From NCBI GenBank assembly GCA_035235625.1, contig CP141148.1, forward strand, positions 16,307,057 to 16,371,056: DNA of 64,000 nucleotides, given 5' to 3'. Position numbers and translations under genes: made by a program. Position 1 is the stretch's first letter. Every line of letters begins with the position of its first letter. The stretch comes from Saururus chinensis (taxonomy: Eukaryota; Streptophyta; Magnoliopsida; Piperales; Saururaceae). Positions 11,222-23,755 of this stretch are shown piece after piece. Under the pieces are notes generated by a model. That model had not been told where the DNA came from, searched no databases, and saw only the letters and a program-made list of their open reading frames with translations.

Positions 11222-12436
11222 CTAGTGGTCAGAAACCGGCGGCCAAGTAAGTAAGGCCGACTTGTCGACCGCGAGGACGATAGCTAACATCTCTTTCTCA
11301 TACACTGACAGAGACAAAGAGTGGCCAGCCAAGGCCTTACTGAAGTAAGCAATGAGATGCTCATCTTGCAGAAGAACAGCCCCTAGGCCCGTCTCTGAAG
11401 TGTCCGTTTCCACCACAAAAGGTTGGTTGAAATCCGGTAAGAGAAAAACTGGGGCTGAGGCCATTGCCTGTTTCAAATCCTTCAAATGCCGCTTGGGCAC
11501 TTGCATTCCAAGCAAAAGCCCCTTTTTTAAGCAGCTCTGTAAGAGGGCGAGCCAACTCTCCATACCGATTGATGAACTGCCGATAATAACCTATAAGACC
11601 TAGCAAACCCCTCAGTGCCTGGACACATGTGGGTGGCTGCCAAGAGAGCATGGCGGCCACCTTGGCTGGGTTAGTAGCAACACTACTCCTCGAGATAATA
11701 TGACCCAAGTAATCAACCTGCGGGCTGCCAAAGGAACACTTCGAATGCTTCAGGAATAATGAGTTAGAGCACAAGATAGAGAAGACCGACCTGAGATGCG
11801 TCAAGTGCTCCGCCCAAGATCGGTTGTACACCAAGATGTCATCAAAGAAAACCAATATATATCGACAGAGGAACGGCCTGAAGAGATCGTTTATGAGGCA
11901 CTAGAATGTGGAGGGGGCGTTGGTCAGCCCAAACAGCATGATGAGGAACTCGAAATGACCGTCATGAGTCCGGAAGGCGGTCTTGTGCACATCGGCTAGT
12001 TGCACCCAAATTTGATGATACCCAGAACATAGGTCAAGCTTTCTAAAGACCGTGGCACCTCTCAGCTTGTCCAACAACTCCTCAATCACCGGAATGAGAT
12101 ATTTGTCTTTGACGGTGATTGCATTCAAGGCGCGTAGTCAACACAGAACCTCCACGTACCGTATTTCTTTCGAACCAGCAGCACAGGAGATGAGTAGGAA
12201 CTCGTGCTAGGACGGATGATCCCGGCCTGGGGCATGTCCACCACGAGCCGCTCAATCTCTGCTTTATGTATGTGAGGGTAACAGTAAGGGTGGACAGTGG
12301 CCGGGGCTGCTCCAGGAATGATGGGAATCTGGTGGTCGTGAGGATGGATGGGAGGGAGTCCCTGCGGCTCTGCAAACAAGTATTGATGGGCTGCTAACAA
12401 CTCCTGGAGATCTGGAGGTATCTCATCCTGAGTCAC
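11222..12436 (-). pseudogene. Chromovirus reverse transcriptase and RNase H, broken
   Basis: The RT N-terminus (12125-12436) carries PHIHKAEIERLVVDM and SSPVLLVRKKYGTW. The next segment (11901-12128) carries [15 protein letters not shown] and [18 protein letters not shown]. The palm catalytic box at the start of 11361-11855 reads VFFDDILVYN, a FxDD variant that keeps both Asp. The thumb block LGHIIS and GLIGYYRQFI follows. RNase H (11222-11563) has FVVETDTSETGLGAVLLQD with the first catalytic Asp, and YFSKAL and YEKEMLAIV. Neighbouring segments lie in different frames, so the polyprotein is broken, but individual blocks are well kept. Confidence 0.9.
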
Positions 12437-12451
12437 CTCAACAGTGGTCCG

Positions 12452-13016
12452 CTATTGAAAGAGGAGCCCTTGGGGGGAGCATTCAATCCGAATCCGCTGC
12501 CCCTGAAGCTTGAAGTCCATCACTATGTCCCAGAAGTTCCAAACCACATCACCAAGCTTCTGCACCCTTCGTTGGCAGCAAGAAGAGGTCGGTAACAAAC
12601 GTGTGGCCTTGGACAGAGAGCGTAACCTGAGCACACACCCCAATACTCTTGAGGTGCTTCATGTCGCCAATCAGCATGTCAAATGGCTTAGAATCTGAGA
12701 CAAAACAGCCTAGCCGATGGGCTACCTTGTCGTTAATGAAATTATGAGTAGACCCGCTGTCGATCAAAATAGCCACTTGTTGCCACTTGAGGTATCCCTC
12801 TACTCGCATCATGCGTGGAGTGAATGCCCCTGAGAATGCATGGACTAAAATTTTGGGCAGCACGTCATCAGGGGAAAATGAGTCAGCTCCGTCTGCCCCC
12901 TCTCCATCATCATCGATCTCCTCCACAAGAAGGCTGCCCTTAACAGAACATCGGTGCCCCAGAACAAACTTCTCGTCACAGCGAAAACACAGCCCCTTAG
13001 ACCGGCATTCCTCCAT
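12452..13016 (-). pseudogene. Chromovirus zinc knuckle and aspartic protease
   Basis: A 155-residue open stretch (12549-13016) begins with the knuckle LCFRCDEKFVLGHRC, an acidic linker, and then the retropepsin site ILIDSGSTHNFINDKVAHRLG. The protease C-terminus reads VTDLFLLPTKG. A frame change near 12560 moves into QKLGDVVWNF (12452-12643), the link to RT. In the knuckle the ninth position, normally His in C-x2-C-x4-H-x4-C, is Val, while His is present at position 12. The same substitution type occurs in the sister copy at 7406-7642, so it is a family property and not new damage. Confidence 0.88.
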
Positions 13017-14160
13017 CTGAGCCGGAATGAGACATCAAACAATCTGGCTGGATGGGGTGGCCTGCTGGCTAGGGTGGACTGTTGCTAGGCTGCTGGCGGG
13101 CGAGGCCAGGGGGTAGGCGCTAAGGGCAGGCCAAGGCAAAGGCCCAAGCCGCCTGCCTCTGCGGTGCCTAGCCAACTTCTCCTCCTCGATGCGGGCATGG
13201 CACACAACGTCCCACATGCTGGTACAAGGAAGTGGCGCATCTCCTCAGAAATCTCAGGCTTTAGGCCATGCTTGAATGTGCCCACCAAGGCGGCCACCGG
13301 CCATTCAAGGAGGTGATTGGCCACCTTCATAAATTATGTATAGTATGCACGGACAGTGGTGGTCTTGCGCAGGGTGGAGAGCATCTCGTTGATGTCTTGG
13401 AATTCATTCGGCCCAAACTGAATATAGAGCTTGTCGGAGAAAGCGATCCAGGTGGGGTAGTGCACTTCTTTTTTGAAACTCTGGAACCAAATTGAAGTGT
13501 CCCTGTCGAGGTGGAAGGCTGCTATGTGCAGATGTTTACCTTCAAAGTGTGTCCCTTGGTAAGCAAAAAAGTTTTCCGCCTTGTACAGCCATTCCACAGG
13601 GTCGTCGTCCCCATTGTAGTGAAGAAACTATAGGTGAGCCAAATGGGGGCTCAGCCCCCCCCTCGTGGTCCTCTAAAGTGCCCACGGTACTCGTCCCACA
13701 CATCCTCTACATCCTGGAACAGATTTGGAGGAGGCGACGTCATAGGAGCATTTTCCCGAACACTTGGTGTGCCTCGCCCGTCACAGGTTTGGCACCTCCA
13801 TAGAGTGCATGGTCGTCAGTGCCAAACAGCACCGGACCCATTGGAACTCTCATGCCATTGTCAGCCAATGCTGGAAGGTCAGGAACGTGCTGTTCGGGGG
13901 GCTATGATGGACCACCCTTCTCTAGGACAGCAGGGGGTGACCCAGGCAAAAGATGCGCTAGCATGCAGCTGTAACTGTGCAGCTACCTCGCACATCGCCT
14001 CCACATTGGCCATATACATGTTCAAGGATTTCAACGCCACCAGAGTGGGTTCCCTGGCTGCCACAGGAACGGCCTTCGGGCTGTCCACTGAAGCTAAGGC
14101 GAGAACCTCTTTCTCCAGAAGAACCTCAGGGACAGCTGCAACTTGCTTACCTCGAGCCAT
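13017..14160 (-). pseudogene. Chromovirus gag, broken
   Basis: The start is chosen as the ATG at 14160 (MARGKQVAAVPEVLLEKE), 17 bases inside the PBS and the first ATG after it. The N-terminal part stays open to about 13879 and has a helical, Ala-rich character. The gag core is at 13334-13597, with FFAYQGTHFEGKHLHIAAFHL, WFQSFKKEVHYPTWIAF and YIQFGPNEFQDINEM. It continues in another frame at 13085-13330 with ANHLLEWPVAALVGTF. A Pro/Ala-rich linker near 13035-13217 precedes the knuckle. Frame changes near 13330 and 13600-13880 break it. Long plus-strand frames over this gene are antisense shadows. Confidence 0.87.
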
Positions 14161-14177
14161 GACCAGGGATTGTAAAT

Positions 14178-14189
14178 GCTCCGATACCA
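14178..14189 (-). other. Primer binding site (initiator tRNA-Met) of the complete chromovirus
   Basis: On the minus strand TGGTATCGGAGC begins one base after the 5' LTR. It differs at one site from the canonical TGGTATCAGAGC that pairs with plant initiator tRNA-Met. Confidence 0.9.
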
Positions 14190-14190
14190 A

Positions 14191-14570
14191 TGATGTGCCC
14201 AATGTGGGCACAATCAATATGAAGGAGATTCACACAGTGAATGAAGAGAAGCAAGGAAGAAAGCAGAGAAGTTCTGAATAGTTTCAATAGCATAACCCAA
14301 AACAGAGGAAGGGATCACCCCATATAGGGGACAACCAGTCCCCTAGGGAGTCACACTCAGCCCAAACCAAGCTGGCCTAGTTCCCTAGGCAGACACGCCA
14401 TTTAGTGGTTTGGCTAGCCCAGACCACTAACTGAACCAATAGTGTCTTACATCTAAATACCAAATAAAATACTAAACTATTACATTAAGAAATAGTTCAA
14501 ATGCCAAGAAGTAAAAGAAATAAAGTAGAGTCTGAGAGTCATCTGAGAGACTGGGCCATCATGCACAACA
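14191..14570 (-). repeat. 5' LTR of the complete chromovirus (380 bp)
   Basis: It begins TGATGTGCCCAATGTGGG and ends ATGCACAACA on the plus strand. It is paired with 9208-9587 and followed by the TACAA duplication at 14571-14575. I saw no strong TATA box in it. Confidence 0.95.
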
Positions 14571-17500
14571 TACAAATTCATAATGAACTTCGGTTTTAAT
14601 CGATTAAAAGGATATTACTAAACCAAAAGTGATCTAATATGTTCATCGTTTAGTATGTTTAATTTATTCTTACGAACTTAGTAAATGGCTACATATATCT
14701 TTAAAACAACAAAATATGCATTCGTGAGGAGCTTTGGTGCTTTGTTCTAAAACTAGTTAAGCGAATAAAATCACATTAGTTATGGAAGAACGGTCAAATA
14801 GTGGCATCGCTTTCTCTATTTGATTTGTAACTATGAGGGTAACAAATGATTTGAAGGTCTTTTTAAACTTTAAACGATATAACGATTTGTGCACATTCTT
14901 AATGAACTTAGGTTTTAATCGATTAAAGGGATATAACTTGACTAAAAGTGATCTAATTGGTTCATTGTTTAGTGTGTTTGATTCATTCTTACGAACTTAG
15001 TAAATGAGTGAGTATTTCTTTAAAACAATTAAATATATGTTCGCGACGAGCATGGGTGCTTTGTTCTAAAACTAGTTAACTGAATAAAATCACATAAGTT
15101 AAGGAAGAATGGTCAAATTGTGGCATCACATTCTCTATTTAATTTGTAATTATAAATGTAACAAGTGATTCAAAGTACATTTTAAACTTCAAATGATAAA
15201 ACGATTTGTACACATTCTTTACGAACTTCAGCTTTAATCAATTAAAAGTATATATAACTAGACCAAAAGTTATCCGATTAGTTTATCATTTAGTAAATGA
15301 GTAAGTATTTCTTTTAAATAACTATATAAACATTCGTGATGAGCTCTGGTACTTTGTTTTATAACTAGTTAAGCGAATAAAATCACATAAGAAAAAATGG
15401 TCAAATTGTGGCATCTCTTTCTCCATGTGATTAATAATTATGAACATAACAAATGATTAAGAGGCATTTTTAAACTTTAAATAATATAATGATTTATGCA
15501 TGTATTTAACAAACTTCAGTTTTAATCGATTAGAAGAATATAACTTGACCGAAAGTGGCCCGATTAGTTCGTCTTTTATTACATTTGAAACATTCTTACG
15601 AGCATAGTAAACGAGTAAGTATTTCTTTAAAATAACTAAATATACATACGTGACGAGCTTTGGTGCTTTCTTCTAAAACTAGTAAAACAAATAAAATCAA
15701 ATAAGTTAAGGAAAAACAGTTAAACTGTGGCATCACTTTCTCAATTTGATTCGTAATTACGAACATAACAAAAGATTGGGAGGACCCTTTTAACTTTAAA
15801 TGATACAACAATTTGCAAACATTCTTAATGAACTTTAGTTCTAATCTATTAAAAAGATAAAAATAGGCCAAAAGTGATCCGATTGGTTAGTCATTTAGTA
15901 CGCTTGATTCATTCTTACGAACTCAGTAGATAAGCACTCGTTTATTTAAAAAACTAAATATAATTTCGTGATGAGCTTAGGTGTTTTTTTGTAAAACTAG
16001 TTAAGAGAATGAAATCACATAAGTTAAAGAAGAACAATTAAATTGTTGCATCACTTTCTCCATTTAGTTCGTAATTATGAACATAAAAAATGATTAGGAG
16101 GCCACTTAAAACTTTAAATGATATAAAGATTTTTGCATATTCTTAACGAACTTCGGTTTTAATTAAATAAAAGGATATAACTAGATAAAAAGTAGTCTAA
16201 TTGGCTTGTCATTTATTGCGTTTGATTCATTCTTACGAACATAGTAAATGAGTACGTATTTCTTTAAAACAACTAAATGTATATTTAGGACGAGTTTGGG
16301 TGCTTTGTTCTAAAACTAGTTAAGTAAATTAAATCACATAAGTTAAGGAAGAATGGTCATATTGTGGCATCATTTTCTCCATTTGATTTGTAATTACGAA
16401 CATAATAAATAAATGAGAGGTCTTTTTAAACTTTAAACGATATAATGATATAAGCATATTCTTAATGAAATTCAGTTTTAATCGATTAAAAGGTAATTAG
16501 ACCAAAAGTGATCTAATTGGTTCATCGTTTAGTGTGTTTAATTCATTCTTACGAACTTATTAAATGAGTTCATATTTCTTTAAAACAACTAAATTTACAT
16601 TCGTAAAGAGCTTAGGTTCTTTGTTCTAAAACTAGTAAAGGGAATAAAATCATATAAGTTAAGGAAGAATGGTCAAATTGTGGCATCGCTTTCTTTATTT
16701 AATTCAAAATTACGATCATAAAAAATTGTATAGAAGTTTTCTTTAAACTTTAAACGATATAATGATTTGTACACATTCTGAACAAACTTCGGTTTTAATC
16801 GATTAAAATGATATAACTAGGAAAAAGTGGTCCAATTTTTTTGTTATTTAGTATGTTTGATTCCTTTGTACGAACATAGTAAATAAGTAAGTATTTTTTT
16901 AAACCAACTAAAGATACATTCATAATGAATTTTGGTCAAAAACTAGTTAAGCGAATAAAATCACATAAGTTAAGAAAGAATGGTCAAATTATGGCATCGT
17001 TTTCTCCATTTAATTCATAATTATGAGCGTAAGAAATTGTATAGGAGGTCTCTTTAAACTTTAAACGAAATAATGATTTGTACACATTATTAACGAACTT
17101 CAATTTTAATCAATTAAAATGATATAACTAGACCAAAAGTAGTCTAATTGGTGCGTGATTTAGTGCATTTGATTTATTCTTATGAACACAGTAAATGAGT
17201 ATGTATTTGTTTAAAATAACTAAATATACATTTGTCACGATCTTTGGTGTTTTAGTCTAAAACTAGTTAAGCGAATAAAATAACATAATGTAAGGGAGAA
17301 AGAATAGTGAAATTGTGGCATCCCTTTCTCCATTTTATTCGTAATTACAAATGTAACAAATGATTGGGAGGACTCTTTAAACTTTAAATAATATAATAAT
17401 TTGTGCAGATTCTTAACGAACATCAGTTCTGATCGATTAAAAAGGATATAAATAGACCAAAAGTAATCCAATTGGTTCAGCGTTTAGTGTGTTTAATTCT

Positions 17501-19050
17501 TTTTTATGATCTCAATAATTAAGTAATTATTTATTTAAAAAAGTAAATATACATTCGTGATGAGCTTAGGTGCTTTGTTGTAAAACTAGTTAAGAGAATG
17601 AACTCACATAGTTAAGGAAGAATGGTAAATTTTGTGCATTGCTTTCTCCATTAAATTCATAGTTATGAGCATAAAAAATTATATAGGAGGTTTCTTTAAA
17701 CTTCAGACTAAATAACGATTTGTACACATTCCTAACGAACTTCGGTTTTAATTAATTAAAAGGATATATAATTAGGCCAAAAGTGGTCTAATTGGTTCAT
17801 CGTTTAGTTCGTTTGATTCATTCATATGAACTTACTTAGTAAATGAGTAAATATTTCTTTAAAATAACTAAATATACATTCGTGGGGAGCTTGGGTGTTT
17901 GTTTTAAAACAAGTAAAGCAAATAAAATCACATATGTTAAGGAAGAACTGTCAAATTATGGCATTACTTTCACCATTGGATTCGTAATTACAAGCATAAA
18001 AAATATAGGAGGTCTCTTTAAACTTTAAATGATATAACGATTTGTATACATTCTCAACGAACTTCAATTCTAATCAATTAGAAGGATATAACTATGCCAA
18101 AAGTAGTCCAATTTTTTTGTCATTTAGTATGTTTAATTCATTCTTACCAACAAAGTAAATAAATACATATTTCTTTAAAACAACTAAAGATACATTCATG
18201 ACGTGTTTTGGTGCTTTGATCTAAAACTAGTTAAATTAATAAAATCACATAATTTAAGGAAGAACGGTCAAATTGTGGCATCTCGTTCACCATTTGATTT
18301 GTAATTTCAAATGTAACAAAGATTGGGATGACTCTTTAAACTTTAAACGATATAACGATTTGTGCACATTCTTAACAAACTTCTATTTTAATCAATTAAA
18401 AGGATATAAGTGACCAAAAGGTGTCCGATTGGTTCCTCGTTCAGTACATTCGATTCATAAACAAACATAGTAAATGAGTACACATGTCTTTAAAACAAAC
18501 TAAATATACATTTGTAACGAGCTTAGATGTTTTATTCTAAACAAGTAAAGTGAATAAAATCACTTATGTTAAGGAAGAATGGTCAAATAGTTGCATCGCT
18601 TTCTCCATTTGATTTGTGAACATTCTTAATGAACTTCAATTTTAATCGATTAAAAGGATATCACTAGACCAAATGTGGTCCGATTGGTTTGTCGATTAGT
18701 GCGCTTGATTAATGAGTACGAACTTAGTAAATGAGTAAATATTTCTTTAAAACAACTAAATATACACTCGTGAGGAGCTTTAGTGCTTTGTTTTAAAACT
18801 AGTTAAATGAATAAAATCACATAAATTATTGAAGAATAGTCAAATTGTGGCATAATTTTCTCTATTTGATTCAAAATTACAAACATAACAAATGATTGGG
18901 AGGAATTTTTTAAATTTAAATGATATAATGATTTGTGTATATTCTTAATAAACTTCGGTTTTAATCGATTAAAATGATATAACTTAAACAAAAGTGGTCT
19001 GATTAGTTCCTCGTTTATTGCGTTCAATTCAGTCTTACGAACATAGTAAA
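14571..19050 (+). repeat. Satellite array, block 2 (about 14 monomers)
   Basis: Continuous head-to-tail monomers, starting in register with block 1 after the TACAA duplication. All monomers have the same orientation. Individual copies differ by many substitutions, often CG versus TG or CA, and by small deletions (for example monomers near 15280 and 18600 are shortened). The block ends at 19050, where TGTAACATCC starts a large LTR. Open frames here (15596-15871, 17235-17471, 18803-19027) are the same satellite stretch read repeatedly and are not genes. Confidence 0.96.
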
Positions 19051-19699
19051 TGTAACATCCCTAAATGACAAAAAAGTAATTTTTTTATCTTCCTACTTGT
19101 TTATGTGTTTGTTTTATTTCTTAGTTGTTTCGAACTCATTTTATTGGCATACTTGATTTTCCATTTAGAGGAATTTTGTAGCAACTCCTATGATGTAGGG
19201 GGCGGCCCTATATCTTAGGGGGGCGTTTGGCAAGGAATTTTGGAGTGGTACACCATTCCTAAATGGAATGGAACAACTCTTATAATGTAGGGGGCGGCCC
19301 TATGATAAGTGGGAGTGTTTGGCAACAAATTTTGTGATGGCACACCATTCCAAATTGAGGCCAACCATGATTGGACGCCCCTACAAATTAGGAGGCTGGT
19401 TTTATAAGATTTAAGGGGCGGAGGCATTAGGGTCTTCTTGGTTGAGCCTCCTCTTTCTCCCCTTTCTTCTCTTTTTCTCCCTCCAAGAAGCACCACGACC
19501 ATCACCTTTATGAGGAGGAAAGTCAGCTCCTTCAGTCTTGGTTTAGGAGTGAAAATGTAGGAGCAAGGACCTGAAGCTTAGGAGGTGGGCTGTTTGAGGT
19601 AGGTGCATTTTTTACACTTTTAATCAACATGTTTTGATGATGAATTCCTGCCCTTAGTTGACCCCTAAAGTGCTGATTTTTGGTCTCTTGTTTTAAATG

Positions 19700-20170
19700 G
19701 AATTAGTCATGTATGAATGCTGATTTTGATCTTATGGAATTGCCCTAATTTATGCATATACATTGCTGACTTTTATGTTAAGGATTTGCCCTCATCCATA
19801 CCTATGTGTTGCTGATTTTGATCTTAAGGAATTGTCCTAATACATAGATGTTGCTGATTTTTTATCTTAAGGATTTGCCCTAATCCATACCTATGCCATG
19901 TTGATTTTGATCTTAAGGTTTTGCCTAAATTTCGTACCTCAATCATGCTGATTTTAACCATGGATAATTGCCCTAATTCGCACCCACACCTTGCTGATTT
20001 TGACAGCGTGCGTTTTCCTAATTCGCACACACCCCTTGCTGAAAAGTAATCATATGTGTTGCCCTAATCCGTACTTATTCCATGCTGAATTTGATCCTAT
20101 GTATTTGGCCCAAGTTGTGCACATATGAATCTGATTTCAAGTCTCGCTATCTACCTTAATTCGTTCATAT
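19700..20170 (+). repeat. Degenerate 45-60-bp tandem repeats inside the large LTR
   Basis: The motif TGCTGATTTTGATCTTAAGG followed by a variant of TTGCCCTAATCCATACC recurs about eight times. A comparable series with a GGTTTTTAGAT core continues on the other side of the nested element (about 26910-27160). The homologous LTR at 52551-55096 has its own series near 53390-53990. Confidence 0.75.
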
Positions 20171-20228
20171 ATGAATCTGAATTCAATCCCCTCTAATTGC
20201 TTGTTTTGTATATGAAATTTTGGCTGAT

Positions 20229-20233
20229 CTCAA
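20229..20233. other. Target-site duplication CTCAA, left copy
   Basis: CTCAA precedes the nested element and is repeated at 26905-26909, directly after the 3' LTR. Confidence 0.88.
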
Positions 20234-21276
20234 TCTAACGATCCATTTTCCAGTTATGCTTAAATTGGGGGGTTAAGGGTAATTTGGTAGTTTGAGATCA
20301 GTATCAGGGGGTTTTATTAGGTGAAATCCCCGTATCTGAGTAAAGCTCAGAGTAACGAGTGTAACGAGCGAATAAAAAAACGCTCGAAATGGGGGTTGGG
20401 AGCAAAAGCTACGGCCCCGAGAAGTGTGCCATATGGGTGGGACCTACACAAAGTGTAGGATAACCTACCCATATGTGGTCTTATTTCGAAGGGCTCATCT
20501 ACACGAGTCCATCGGTAACAAGAATGTGTGATTCCAACGTCAAGGTTGGAAGTTATCACGTTTTGAGGTCAGGATATTATTTGAATAAAATAATATCTTT
20601 CTGGATAAGATTGACGATGCAGTGGATAAGACCGTTGACGAAATGGATAGGATTGCTGATGAAGCGGATACGATTGATGATGCAAGCGGATACGATTGAT
20701 GATGCCATCTCGCTCTGGGTTAGAGAGAGACGTGTTGTGTGTGTGTTCGATCTCGGCTAAATGATATAGCAAGACATGTGATGCATGTGGTCTGGCTCAG
20801 TGATGGAGCGAGACATGTGAATGTGATGGATTTGCTCTGGGATAGGGTGAGGCAAGTTGTGGTGGTTGTGTGGTGCTCATCTCTATGATAGAGCGAGATG
20901 TGCGTTGTCGGTGTTTTATGGGTTTTCGTATAACCAGGATTAAATATTTGGGTATACGTATGTGTTTTTGTATGGTTTGATGTATGTAGTAGCTAGTAGG
21001 TAGAACTACGTACGGATCTAATCATATCATAGTAACATCGCAGACGTTTTTTGATACGTACGTAGGCAACCAATAGCAAGGCAACGTTGGCCCGATCCAA
21101 ATTAGTTATATAATTAGGTTTGTTCATGCCTACGCATAACGGAGCACTAAAGTTCTGAAATACGTAGAGGAACAAGAAGACTCTCGCACTCAGAGTTCTC
21201 TGCTCTCGGTTCTGGGCTTGGTTTTTATCATTTTTGGACCTCCGGTTCGGGTTGGTTTCCTGGTCGGGGCATTACA
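20234..21276 (+). repeat. 5' LTR of the non-coding element, internally deleted (1043 bp)
   Basis: It aligns with the start and end of the 3' LTR. It begins TCTAACGATCC where the 3' LTR has TGTAACAACCC, so the terminal TG has mutated. It ends GGGGCATTACA. About 1 kb present in the 3' LTR (roughly 25270-26390) is absent, including the TATA box region. The break lies near 20700-20710, where a 21/22-bp minisatellite joins CTCGCTCTGGGTTAGAGAG. Confidence 0.85.
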
Positions 21277-21278
21277 AA

Positions 21279-21290
21279 TGGTATTGGAGC
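21279..21290 (+). other. Primer binding site (initiator tRNA-Met) of the non-coding element
   Basis: TGGTATTGGAGC lies two bases after the 5' LTR end. It differs at two sites from TGGTATCAGAGC. It fixes the plus orientation of the element. Confidence 0.85.
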
Positions 21291-22377
21291 TTTGATCTAT
21301 CTGCGAGAGAAAAATATTTTCAATAATATTTTGATTTGCTTCAAATTTAGGTTTTTAAATGGGAATCTATTTGTTTTCTGAGTGTGTTATTAGATTTAAT
21401 TCATACTCCAATGGTCATTTTATATGTGTGTCATCGGTTTTAAGGCAAATTTTGATATGATTTAATGTTCAGTTCTATAAGGGTCCTGATGACCTAAAGT
21501 TTTATTCGGAATTTTGGTTTGATTTGAAGTTATGTTTTGTGAGGGTTGAGTCGATCTAAAGTTTCATTTTGGCAAGTCTTGTATCGAAGTTGATATAAAA
21601 CTCTGATTGTGTTTTTTACATTTTTGCATGTGTCATCTAATTTAAGGTGAACTCCGATTTGATTTAACATGCTGTTTTGTAAGGGTTGTTTCCGTTCAGA
21701 AAGTGTTGTGTCGGAGTTTATTTATATAATACTCCGATTGTGATTTTTGTTGTTCTGTGATATTGGAATTGAAGAGAATTCCGATTGTGACTATTCGTTC
21801 TTTATGTGATATCTGAATTATGAAGAATTGCGATTATGAACGTTTTCATTTTATACATGTGGTATTAGATTTAATATACACTTCGATTGTGATTCGCGTT
21901 GTTCTGCGTGTGTGATATCAGATGTGAGAAATCCAATATTTGAACATTATGTTCTATTTCATATGTGTTGTATCGGATTCAAGGTGAGTTCTGATTGTGA
22001 ATGTTCTATCCTTTGAGTAATTTATTGGATTTAATGCAAACTCCGATTTTATGGATTTTGATTTTGAATCAGAAATGATTTAAATTTTTTGTCTTGCATG
22101 TGTTGCAAGGTATTTGACGTGAACATCAATTTCATAAATTTTGATTTCAAGTCAGGAATTATTTAAAATTTCTGCCTGAGTTAGTTTGATCGGGTTTTAT
22201 ACGAATTCCGACTTTGAATTAAATTCAATTGGAAAATATGTGTTCTAAACACGTTATGCGATTTTCTGAAAATGTTTTAAGTGACTTTAATTTCGAATGG
22301 TTCATATGTTGAACTTCGATTTCGAATGATTTGAAATTTAAAAATAGACTTCAAATTATTTTGAAAGATGGTTAGAC

Positions 22378-22930
22378 TACCTATGAGAAACCACCAAAAC
22401 ACCCACAGTAGGGGATGTGCAATGGAATGCTCTAGGATTTGTGCTACCAATGAAGTTCAAAACATAGGCATTTCAAAAGATTCGCTTAAGGTGAATTTAT
22501 TTACAAATAAAGAAAATTATTTTGATAAAAGGTACAACTTCCCATGAGGAACCACCAAACGCTCATGGTATGGGACACGCAGTGTTAGTGGATCTCTCTA
22601 AGGATAGTTCTACCAGTGTTTCAAAATAAAATTTCAAAATGTTCATATTTTGAAAGTTCACCTTAACTTAAGTTAAAGTTATTTTGAAAGCCAGTAGCAT
22701 TCCTGAAGAGGGACTGCCTAACATTCGTGGTATGGGACACGCAATGTGGGTAGACCGCTCTACAGTTGAGTTTGCTGGTAGTTTTATTCTAAAAAGTTAA
22801 TTTCAAACCGTATGCGTTTTGAAAAATGATTTAAAATTATAAAAGTGTCTCAATGGCCAATAGAATTACTAAGGAGAAACCATCAAACGCCTGTGTTGTG
22901 GGACATGTGGTGTGGATGAGTATCCTTAAG
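22378..22930 (+). repeat. Four ~155-bp imperfect direct repeats
   Basis: Units start near 22378, 22537, 22690 and 22857. Each holds a version of ATGAGGAACCACCAAACG, TGGTATGGGACACGCA, and a Phe/Lys-codon-like AT-rich tail with TTTCAAA. Divergence between units is high. No frame is conserved among them, so they are not protein repeats. Confidence 0.75.
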
Positions 22931-23309
22931 AAAATCCACACGTATATCGAGACAAAATTTTAATTTCAAGCTGTTTTGTTTTGGTATGTGTTTTTGAGTT
23001 GCGATGTGAACGTAGAATGGCTGTTTTAAGTGGGATTTGAATCTTGAGGGTTGGTTGTTACGACGATGTTTTGATCGAGCCAGATTTATGGCTCTATTGT
23101 CAGAAAGAAAAATTATGTTTTCTGAAAAATGATTTGGTACGTACGATGGTACATGAGTGTTGATGTGTTTTGATTTTGTATGAGCCACTTAATATTTTGG
23201 TTTCATACAGTGATGTGATTTGACTTCGTACGAGCCACTGAGTATTTTGGTTTTCATACAGTGATTTAATTTGAACTGTTTTAGCATGGATTTTGCTATG
23301 TTTTGAACA

Positions 23310-23755
23310 ATATGATGATTAATTCATGAGCTTAAGAACCCGGAATAATCATAGAGTGATGATGCTCACCGAGAAAAATAAATCGGCAAGTGGCGCGCAT
23401 AGGGTAGAGCATTGTGGGAAAGCTCTATCCCTAAGTGGCCCTCATTTGCCCCATGAGCACCGAGGGTAGGCCGTTGGGTATCGTGGCTTGTGTTGGGATG
23501 TGATTAGTTGTATGTACCACTTAGTGTAGTGGATGAATATGTGGATGCCGCCGAGAAAAATAAATCGGCTTATGTGATGATTAATTCATGGGTTGAGAAC
23601 CCGGATTGAACATAGAGTGATGATGCCCACCGAGAAAAATAAATCGGGAAGTGGTGCGCACAGGGTAGAGCATCGTGGGAAAGCCTTGTCCCTAAGTGAC
23701 CCTCATTTGCCCCATGAGTGCTGAGGGTAGGCCGTAGGGTGTTGCGGCTTGTGGA
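23310..23755 (+). repeat. Pair of ~180-bp direct repeats spaced about 245 bp
   Basis: The two copies (about 23310-23490 and 23575-23750) share TTAATTCATG, CATAGAGTGATGATGC, CACCGAGAAAAATAAATC, GGTAGAGCAT and GAGGGTAGGCCGT. The text between them repeats the CCGAGAAAAATAAATCGG motif once more near 23551. Confidence 0.8.

Larger units (their letters stand above)
9208..14570 (-). mobile_element. Complete-structure chromovirus (Ty3/gypsy), coding regions decayed
   Basis: The element is 5363 bp with two 380-bp LTRs (9208-9587 and 14191-14570) and a perfect 5-bp duplication TACAA at 9203-9207 and 14571-14575. On the minus strand the order is 5' LTR, PBS for initiator tRNA-Met, gag, zinc knuckle, protease, RT, RNase H, integrase, chromodomain, polypurine tract and 3' LTR. 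By my hand alignment the LTRs differ at about 42 of 380 sites (about 11%), with some 33 transitions, so the insertion is old. The chromodomain remnant and [10 protein letters not shown]-type RT place it among plant chromoviruses; a Reina-like subfamily is my guess. It is inserted directly in satellite. Confidence 0.95.

Noticed and set aside
13634-14281. 215-residue plus-strand open frame, the longest in the window
   Set aside because: It lies antisense to the chromovirus gag and 5' LTR, has no family motif, and crosses the PBS and LTR boundary.
15596-15871. Recurring minus-strand frames (LYHLKFKxSSQSFVTFVI) throughout the satellite
   Set aside because: The same frame appears in many monomers (for example 17235, 18803, 41580, 48801, 57394, 60390). 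It is the satellite consensus read in one frame, usually broken by stops, and unrelated to any family I know.
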